From Isoetes taiwanensis (taxonomy: Eukaryota > Streptophyta > Lycopodiopsida > Isoetales > Isoetaceae), in assembly GCA_021234155.1 (NCBI GenBank), contig JAJEKV010000287.1, forward strand, positions 344,913 through 408,912: a stretch of DNA of 64,000 nucleotides. The letters run 5' to 3'. Each line of letters opens with the position of its first letter. The stretch's first letter is position 1. The notes below the pieces were generated by a model, which saw only the letters and a list, made by a program, of their open reading frames with translations, ran no database searches and was not told the origin of the DNA. Below, piece by piece: positions 56,305 to 64,000 of the stretch. The position numbers and the translations under genes are program-made.

Positions 56305-59190
56305 AAGAATAGAATAGAATAGAATAGAATAGAATAGAATAGAATAGAATAGAATTAAATTATTGTCCCTAGTGCCATGAGGCCCCCGGACTAATGTAGC
56401 ATGGGCGAGCTCCCAAAGGGTGCTACTAGTGCTGCATGCTGATACATTGTAGCCCTTTCGGAGGGCTTCTCTTATTTTCTATTGGTACCGGTACCCCGCT
56501 TATAATCGGCATCATGATCGCGCGGTGGTGCGTCGTTATCATCAGCTTTTAGATGAGCTTTTTGCGGGCTTCAATGTCCCACCTTCTCAGTGGTTCATAT
56601 TACCAGCCCTCTTTCTTTGTGCAACTCCACGTGTGTAGTTATCGTCTTCACGATTCGTCCTCCGGATCTGCCTTTGTATACATTCTTGCCATTAAGATAT
56701 GCGCTGGTTGTCTCCACCTTATTTGCCTATATTTGTTTTTGATGTCTTCATATGCTGTACAGTTGTTGAGCATGTGATTCTCGTCCTCTACTCTCCCTGA
56801 ATTGAGAGTCTACAGACCCTGTTTTCCCTCTTCACTTTCCTCCACCTGTCCTTTTCGATTCTTAGATCGTGGCTTTCCATCTTGAATCTTGCCAAGGTGT
56901 CCCTTCTTGTCTTCCTTAATAGATTGTCCATGTTCATCTGTTGCCCTATCTGTCAGTCTGGGTTAAAAACTTCTGTCAACCAGAGTATTTTGATACCGTT
57001 GTGTTTTTGTAGCCATGCTCTTGTTGCTCTGTCGGCCCAGTCTTCGTTCCATTTTCCTTCATTTATTAGATCACCCAGATTTAACCCCATCTCTCTAGTC
57101 CATACTGCTACTTCCTTGAACCACCCGCTGCCTGTAGTGATATGTGACTTGGCCGATTCACTGATTGCGATTGTTGATAGCTTCCAAGTGTGACCCCCCA
57201 TGTTGTCCTTCAGTAAATATCTGATGGTCATTTCCCAGGCTCTTACCTCCATTGGTCTCTGCCCTGTCTTATATACCATGACTGCCAGGGGTGTATTTGA
57301 CCGTACTCTGAATTCCTGTCTATGCCACTGCCTGAAAATCCCTTCTTGCTTTTTCCATTTCTTGTCTGGTAGGCCAGGCCCCCATGCCCCTAATCCATAT
57401 AGTTGCATTGATGCGACCACTGTATTAAACAGGTAGCATTTGATCTTCCAGTCGATTATTCTGCTCCTGTTACAGAAATTTTTCATATTGAAGTAGCTTC
57501 CAATGGCTGACTGAAATCTGGTATCCGCTCCCTTAGACCATTTACCTATGCCGTGTGCATCATATCCTAGGTATTTGTATTCCGCCAATTCTTCTAGTTC
57601 TGTCCCCATATAACTGAAGGGTCTGTATCTACTCTTGGCACCGAACGTGACTATTTTGGTCTTTGCCAGGTTCACTGTCAACCCTGTCCTGTTGCAGAAG
57701 GCTTCTAGTAGCCCTAGTAACGTGCATACCCTTGTTCTTTGTAGCCATCATGCTTAAGTCATCATCATACAACATGATAGGTACCCTAGTATCCCCCAGG
57801 GTGGGGGCATCCGCGTCCCCTTGCCTTCTTGCGATGAAGCCTTGTAGTGCATCTATGTAAAAATAATGTCGGGGACAGTGGGCATCCCTGTGTAACTCCT
57901 GTGTCGCAATCTATCGCCTGTCCTTCCTGTTCCATTTTAGCATACACTTTCTGATATAGCCGTGCGATCGACCCTACCATATCTTCTGTGGCTCATATAT
58001 CCACTAGCCTCTATAACAGCTTTTCCCTTGGGACGATGTCAAATGCTTTTCTGAAATCCATGAAGCAGCATATTATCTTTTTCCCCTGTGATTTGCTTTG
58101 CTCTATTAGTTTTCGAAGGGTTACCAAGTGATCTGTAGTCGAATGTTCAGGTCTGGAACCTGCCTGTCCTTGTGCTCTTAGTTTTTCTGTTTCTGCCCAA
58201 TGCTTCAGTTTACTGTCCATCACCTTCCCTAACCACTTGGCGAAGATAGAGCTCACCATTATCGTCCTGTAGTTCCCTGCTTCCTCCCTGTTACCCCCCT
58301 TGTGCAGGGGTATTACCCTGTTGTATGTCCATCTATCTGGTATCCCTGTGTTGATTATGCCATTGAATATATCGGTGGCCTAGTTCCCGATTACTGTGTC
58401 TACACATTTCAGTAGTTCTACAGTCAGTCCATAGAGATCTCGGGCTTACATTTTCTGTAGCGCTACCATCACTTAGGCATCTTTGAAGCCGCGACTTATT
58501 TGTCTCACGGTGGAGTGGGTATTGATAACAGTGTGGCTCCTATCTTATACAATTTCTCAAGATATTTTTCCCATTCGATCCCCCGGGTATCGCGTTGTGT
58601 GTTCTCTGGTCTTCTGTCCTCTCCCCCCCTTTACTTTCAATCCCTTCTAGAACATTTTGGGTTGCTTCTTCAACATAATACGCCAACCTCCATTGGTCTT
58701 TGCAATAGGTGTTTGTTTCATTTCGATGTCGTGATCTTAGGTGCGCGCCTTTTTACGCTTAATATGTTTACATGCCTTTGTGATCTCTGCATCTCCTTTT
58801 CTGTTCCCTGCACTCCTCATCGTACCATACTGAGGCACTGAATGCTTGGTTCTTTCTGGGTCTTTTTCATTTTTCGAAGATGTCTGTCGCCACCTTCACT
58901 ATTATGTCGTTCAGCCTGTTCCCATTCTCATCTGCTCCATGCTTCTCCCACGCTCAATTTTCCATTTCCGATCTGACATTTTCTGTAAAAATTTCTGCAT
59001 GTTTATTCTAGAAGTGTATTTTCATGTTCGTGGTCTTCTCCTTGTCTGGTATCTCCGTCTGTGCCTGTTCATCCTGCTTGATTGCCAATTGGATGGGTCT
59101 GTGGCTTTCCCTCTTCCCAGTCGGCCAATCTGCCAACATGAAGCTCAATGTATCTGCCGCGGGTTTGTCGTTTAAGATTACATTTTTTTT
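56305..59190 (-). mobile_element. Minus-strand LINE, 5'-truncated, with pentamer tail
   Basis: Reading right to left: end of the endonuclease (ESHRPIQLAI near 59090, where SDHxP is usual), linker (VWYDEECREQKRR near 58810), reverse transcriptase with VSSIFAKWLGKVMDSKL and CCFMDFRKAFDIVPREKLL (58011-58259), TGVTQGCPLSPTLF (near 57860-57910), and an open frame 57681-56953 (MTVNLAKTKIVTFGAKS, EYKYLGYDAHG) that covers the thumb and C-terminal region. The tail is about ten AATAG units at 56307-56355 as read on the plus strand. Several frameshifts. It is related to, but distinct from, the families at 31.5 and 37.4 kb. Confidence 0.85.
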
Positions 59191-59705
59191 TTTAATCTTT
59201 TTTTGAAAGTAAGAGTTGGTTTTGTCATTAATTATAAATCCTCAAGTACATAGCAAAATTCATACTTTTGATATAAAAGCATGTCATAAAAGATAGAAAT
59301 TTAAAGCCAATACAGAGCCTCATAATATAAGAGAACTATGATCCCTTAATAATATCCAAAAATCTATAAAGTGTAGAGAAGAAATAAGAATTGATTCTTG
59401 AATATCATAAGCATCCTGAATCTCCTGAAAGTCCGAAAGATCTGAAGCTCGATATCAGACTGTCTCCTTAACTCTTAATTCCTGTCCACAAGAGAGCAAA
59501 CAAAAATAGTGAAGCTAGACAAAAATTTAGACAAGAGCACAGGGAGGATGAGAGGAATGCAAAGAAGGATGGAAGGTTTAAGATTCAGCAAAGAAGATGG
59601 AATTGAAGTAGGCATTAAAGGCATCAGTAGTTCCAAAAGTGCAGGACTTAGCAGGCCAACTGTTGTTGTAGAAAAGGTGGAATTTGTCCTTATCCTCCAA
59701 GAGAA

Positions 59706-60194
59706 TCAATAGAGATCCATACATATCAGCAAGCTTTCTTGAAGCTCCTTTCTTTCATTGATTCTATGCTCTGGAGTCTCAGCAATAAAGTCTCTGTCTT
59801 TGTCTTGAGCCACAATAACTTCACAATCTTTCTGTCCTTGTAAAATGAGACTGATATCTTCCTGCAGAGAGGCCATCTGATCTGCAAACTTGCTTGATAT
59901 CTTGGGAGGACATGTAGAACAATCCACTATAGGGGAGTCCAGATCAATCAGGGAAGGCAAGAAAGCAGGAGTCAAAATGGGAGGCTCATTTGATTCAGTG
60001 TTTTGGACTAGAGAGGTTATATGAGGCACTGGATTATGAATTGGATCATATGATTTGGGGTCAAAGCATGGAGCTGGGGGGCATTTTTGCGCCAGCCAAG
60101 CACCCCCTAAGCACCTAATGCGGGAAATTTTACTTATTTTTATCTTTTTTTTTCTATAACTCCGATGAAGCTGAAATTTTGTATTCCAAGGCAT
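59706..60194 (-). pseudogene. Inverted fragment of L1 ORF1
   Basis: Minus-strand frame with no recognised domain but sharing IAETPEHRINERKELQE with a plus-strand frame at 60397-60450. The plus-strand segment leads into the L1 at 60.8 kb, so this is probably the 5' part of the same element, inverted. The right part of the frame runs into the terminal-repeat element at 60060. Confidence 0.5.
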
Positions 60195-60338
60195 AATATG
60201 AATGTGTTTCAGGGAAAAATATCAAAAAAATAAAAGAAAAATATTTTTTAAAAATACAAAGAAAATAGCTCCGGAAAGCACCCCCTAAGCACCATGTGTC
60301 GCTGACACAAAAAGTGTCCCCCACCTCCATGCTTTGAC
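60060..60338. mobile_element. 279-bp element with ~22-base terminal inverted repeats (MITE-like)
   Basis: GTCAAAGCATGGAGCTGGGG at 60060 is matched by the reverse complement at 60317-60338 (CCCCACCTCCATGCTTTGAC) with one mismatch. Inside, AAGCACCCCCTAAGCACC occurs near both ends as a direct repeat (about 60099 and 60278) around an AT-rich core. No target-site duplication was found, so it could also be a by-product of the inversion here. Confidence 0.5.
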
Positions 60339-60396
60339 ATGCTTCTTCTTCTTTATTCATTTGTTTTATGGGGAGTGTGATTATGCATCTAGTGCT

Positions 60397-62400
60397 TCTT
60401 TATTGCTGAGACTCCAGAGCATAGAATCAATGAAAGAAAGGAGCTTCAAGAAAAGGAGAATACCAGGCAAGTTATCTTCCTTAAATAATACTAAAAATAA
60501 TTCTATGTTTCAATTTTCACCTGGTGTATTCTCTGACTCAAGTAACAGTGGGGGTTATGGAAGTGATAAAGAAACTTGGGGCAAGGAAAAGTACTTCTTA
60601 GAGAATCCTAATAATGCCCCTACGCCAGATCAGAATCACATTAAAAGAAATGCTAGGAGAAATGAGAATACCTTAGACAAAGTGCTTATCTTGTTTGGGT
60701 TACATAAAACCCCTGTTCAGAATACTAGAAGTAAAAACAATATGAGGAAATCCACAATAGCCAGAAAATAATCTATCCTGTTTTTGTCTTCCTCCTTCTT
60801 GGATCCGATGAAGATTCTATCTTGGAATGTCAGAGGCATTAAAGGTCCCTTAAAAAGGAGACGTGCCATTGCTCAAATTAGGCTTTACAATGCAGACATT
60901 ATCCTTCTACAAGAATTGAAGCTGCCTTCTTTTGAATGTGGTAATTTAGGTGATTGGATATATCCTGCGTCTTCTTCTATTTGGATTGATTCTACAGCCG
61001 TCATCACTTCTACAACAGCCCTTCTGCAGTATGTTATTTTCTCCATTTCGAATTCTTCTTTTGGAATTATCAATATCTATGCTCCTACTAATCCTAAGGA
61101 CAGAGAGCCTATTTGGATGGAAATAAATAATTGGTTGGCATCTCAAAGCATTGATAATTGAATTGTCGCTGGGGATTTTAATAACACCCCTTCTTGGGAT
61201 CTTAAGTTGGAAAATAAAATTAATATGACAAAGGCTGAAAAGCTCAATTGGGATTCTCTTCTCTGATAATGGTTTGATACATATCCCCTCTTCAACTTCA
61301 ACTTATACTTGGTCTAATAAGCAGAAGAATAATGCAAGAGTCTATTGCACTCTTGACAGATTGCATGATCGCCGAAGCAGGGCAGGTTTTTTTGGGTAGG
61401 GCTTGGGGCCATAGCAGAATGCAAAGCATCTGCATCCTTCTATCTCTAGTGGATTTATTTACTTGATCCCTAAGATTGATCATCCTACCAAAATTCAAGA
61501 TTGGAGACCTATCTCTCTTACAAACACCACTTATAAACTTTGTGCCAAAATCATTGCCTCCAGGATCAAAAACTTTTTACAGAAGAGTATCAACCATAAT
61601 CAGTCTGCTTTCCTTCCAAATAGATATATTCTTGATAATTATGTTGCTGCAATGGAGGGTTTACATTGGAATAAGACCTCAAAGCACAATTGTGTTCTTC
61701 TAAACCTGGATTTTAAGCGTGCCTTTGACTCGGTCAGATGGGATTTCCTTGACTTTTGTCCAAACTTGGCTTTCTTCCCAAGCTAAGAAATCTCATTTTT
61801 TGCCTTAATTCTATATCCAATTCTGCCGTTCTTATAAATGGTGCTCCTTCTGGTTTTTTTTCTCTTACATGTGGTGTTAGGCAAGGTTGTCCTCTTGCTC
61901 CTTATCGTTTTCTTGTGACAGTTGAGTTGCTTAACAAAGCCATTGTTCATTATCAGTCTGATGAATCCCTTAGTATTCTTCAATATGCTGATGACTCTTT
62001 CTCCTTTCTTGAGGCTGATATTGCAAACTTTGAATTCTTCTTGAAAATTCTAAACCAATTCTCAAGGTATTAACTAAATATTGACAAAACTTTGTTCATT
62101 GGAGATATTTCTTATCAAAATCTGGCTGGTAAAGGTTCTTTCCTCTGAGCAAGCCACTAAATTATTGGGCATCAAAGGTCTTTGGGATCCTATTCTTTCA
62201 AAAATCAAGAAGAAGCTGAACAATTACAGAACTTCTCTTTCCCTTGCTGGTATAACGATTATTGCAAATTCTGTCTTAGCAAGTTCTTATGTTTATTTCT
62301 CCACTGTATTAGTTGCAAGTCGTATTTAATTAAAGTGGGACAAATCTCGAATTTTGGGACTCAGACTGAAAATGGGACTCATAATGACAAATTTTTTTAC
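60397..62400 (+). mobile_element. L1-type LINE, internally deleted, no tail seen
   Basis: ORF1 remnant 60397-60771, then ORF2 from ATG 60808: MKILSWNVRGIKGPLKRR, LLQELKLPSFECGNLGDW, VAGDFNNTPSWDLKLENK (after a stop), TWSNKQKNNARVYCTLDR. A deletion near 61355-61440 removes the end of the endonuclease and the linker. The reverse transcriptase resumes with PTKIQDWRPISLTNTTYKL, LLNLDFKRAFDSVRWDFLD (motif A), GVRQGCPLAPYRFLV (motif B) and LQYADDSFSFLE (motif C), to about 62330. Stops and shifts inactivate it. The 3' end is replaced by a G-rich minisatellite. Confidence 0.8.
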
Positions 62401-62414
62401 ATTGAATCGTTGTT

Positions 62415-62685
62415 AGATCAGGGGGAGGGGAAGGGGAAGGCGAGAAGTTGGGGGAGAAGTTGAGAGAAGTAATGGAAGGGATAAGTTAGAAGAGGGGGGA
62501 GGGAGGAAGTTGAAAAGGGGTTGAGAAGAGGGGGCAAGGGAGGTGAGAGGAGGGTGAGGGAGGTGAGTTCGAAAGGGGGGAGAGAAGAGGGGGCAAGGGG
62601 AGGTGAGTTCGGAAAGGGGGGTGAGAAGAGGGGGCAAGTGAAAAGAGTTGGGGGAAGAGATGAAGGGGGAAGGGGAGAACCAAAA
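62415..62685. repeat. G-rich minisatellite
   Basis: About 270 bases of GGGGAGG, AGAAGAGGGGGCAAG and GGTGAGTTCGGAAAGG variants in ~50-base units. There are many runs of three or more G on the plus strand, so G-quadruplex formation is plausible. The Pro/Ser/Leu-rich minus-strand frames here are artefacts. Confidence 0.8.
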
Positions 62686-62689
62686 TAAC

Positions 62690-63450
62690 TAAAGGGGAAT
62701 ATCCCCTTGAGATTAAAAATGATAATATTAAAATATAATTAATAATTAATTTAATTAAATATAAAATAATTTAATTAATTTAATAAAACAATATAAACCG
62801 TGTTCTCGATTAGTGAGTCGAGAATTGAAGAGTCTTTCCTCTGCAAAGCAATTGGACCTAACTCCTTCTCCAAGCCAATATTCACATAGAAAAAAATTTT
62901 GGGCAGGTTCTCGGACACCTGCGCCCATCCAAGCACCTTTTCATCTTCGACTCAAGCCCGTTAAGGCATTTTTATTTTATGCCATTCCTTTGTAACCGAA
63001 TAAGGAAAGACCTGTGCTACTTCGAAAAGGCGAGGCATAGATTTAGAAGGCATTGAGAAAGCACAGATTTGAATCAGAGATTTGAGAAGGCCTTGAGTTT
63101 GAGAAATCACAGATTTAAGAAGCAGGTTTAAGGCATTGGCATGGATTCAAGAAGCCAGTTTAAGGCTTTGCAGAGCGGGATTGCAGAAGCCAGTTTAAGG
63201 CTTTGCAGGCTATGAATGTAATGGAGACGGCCGAGATGGAGCAAGATGTCGGAGTTGTTTAACCGCTTAGGTCGACCGCAAAGAGATAGCGAGATAGCAA
63301 AGAATAAAGATGAGCGCCATCCATTATCCCAACTAGTCGGAATCGATAGCAGAGCCGCTTGAAGCGCCGATATTAGAGCACTTATCTCCAAAATCGCCGA
63401 TATCAGAGCCGCTTGAAGCGCCTCTTGCTGGTGTTGTTCTTCAAGAAACG
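62690..63450. other. AT-rich then repetitive non-coding stretch
   Basis: 62700-62805 is almost pure A/T (AATTTAATTAA repeats). 63050-63215 holds several GAAGCCAGTTTAAGGCTTTG and AGATTTGAGAAGGC-type short repeats. 63350-63425 repeats CAGAGCCGCTTGAAGCGCC twice. Confidence 0.6.
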
Positions 63451-63453
63451 GCT

Positions 63454-63795
63454 ATGGCAGATCTGATAATTTCAGGGTCGGAAATGTGGACCCAAAATGG
63501 TGGTCGGGGAACCGACCGCGCATCGCGCCAGGCTGGGCTTATATCCGCCACAATATTGGCGGCCGGATCTGAGGTTAAAAAAACGGATGGACCTGCCCTG
63601 CGACTTACTGCCCCGAATATAACAAGTCCAAGCCATTCGAAGAACGGGTCGATCACGTTTTATTCCTCATCGATTACCGATTTCTCAGTATACGACACCG
63701 CAATAGTTGGAAGGGGAAGTTGGATGTCTAGATCTCCATTATTATTCGAGTTTGAGACCGATTGTAGGAAAAAGTATTGGGCAGGAATAAAGTGA
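63454..63795 (+). CDS. Hypothetical ORF, 113 codons
   Basis: ATG-initiated frame (MADLIISGSEMWTQNGG...) ending at 63795. No signal peptide, membrane segment or family motif is seen, and neighbouring DNA is repetitive. It may be part of an exon of a gene extending beyond the window, or chance. Confidence 0.2.
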   Translation: MADLIISGSEMWTQNGGRGTDRASRQAGLISATILAAGSEVKKTDGPALRLTAPNITSPSHSKNGSITFYSSSITDFSVYDTAIVGRGSWMSRSPLLFEFETDCRKKYWAGIK

Positions 63796-64000
63796 TTGAG
63801 AGACCGGTGAGCGGTACCGCTTGGCCATAGCCATCATCGGATGAAGGTGGCCGATTCGGCACCCATGAGAGCAAAAGATGGGCCGACTTCCTCATCCTTT
63901 GAGGGCCGCCCGATTGAGAAAAATGCCAATTTGAGATGAAATAAGGAGCTTTTTATTGCTTCATGTCGGTTTCCCTTTTATCTTCCCTTCCAACTATTGC

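Noticed and set aside
56553-59206. Series of plus-strand frames between 56.5 and 59.2 kb
   Set aside because: They are antisense shadows of the minus-strand LINE, whose frames carry the reverse-transcriptase motifs.
62413-62683. Pro/Ser/Leu-rich minus-strand frames
   Set aside because: Translation of a G-rich minisatellite in several overlapping frames; not gene-like.

Overview
The window reads as nuclear DNA of a land plant. The evidence is GT-AG introns, a PLS-type pentatricopeptide repeat gene, a GH17 beta-1,3-glucanase with a signal-peptide exon, an orphan exon of a plant EB1-type microtubule-tip protein, long AT-rich intergenic DNA and many decayed non-LTR retrotransposons. Several LINEs are not of the kind that dominates in seed plants: one carries an L1-ORF1p-like ORF1, and several end in pentamer or tetramer tails instead of poly(A). 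This makes a fern, lycophyte or other non-seed plant my preferred guess. That is inference; no ribosomal or organellar marker is present to settle it.

Layout. 1-1865 (-): the decayed end of a transposase-like gene (DUF7869-type) running off the left edge. 2540-16648: two head-to-tail copies of a ~7.05 kb unit. Each holds one spliced gene of unknown function whose product has a Lys/Glu-rich tract, a ParB/sulfiredoxin-like region and a weakly methyltransferase-like C-terminus. Its first intron is packed with palindromes and long hairpins built on GGCGCC. Copy B (right) has a coherent gene model apart from one in-frame TAG; copy A (left) is broken at many short clustered places. 17.1-20.2 kb: a spliced minus-strand gene of unknown function with one in-frame TGA, and a single-exon FCP1/SCP-like phosphatase gene. 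20.3-31.4 kb: simple and tandem repeats, an EB1 exon, LINE relics and interspersed repeats.

31.4-41.7 kb: a block of LINEs (a degenerate plus-strand element, an inverted L1 fragment, then a nearly full-length element with both ORFs). 44.5-46.8 kb: a PPR-E gene with one frameshift in an A-run. 49.1-52.1 kb: an endonuclease-domain relic and a 5'-truncated LINE. 53.5-54.9 kb: the GH17 glucanase with one 2-base frameshift. 56.3-62.4 kb: a minus-strand LINE and an L1 whose 5' part is inverted. 62.4-64 kb: G-rich minisatellite and low-complexity DNA.

The host-type genes (phosphatase, PPR, glucanase) look functionally unrelated. The coherent unit of interest is the tandemly duplicated ParB-like gene with its palindrome-rich intron. 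Several apparent breaks (PPR, glucanase, copy A) fall in homopolymers, microsatellites or GC-rich clusters, so residual assembly error is a live alternative to real decay.
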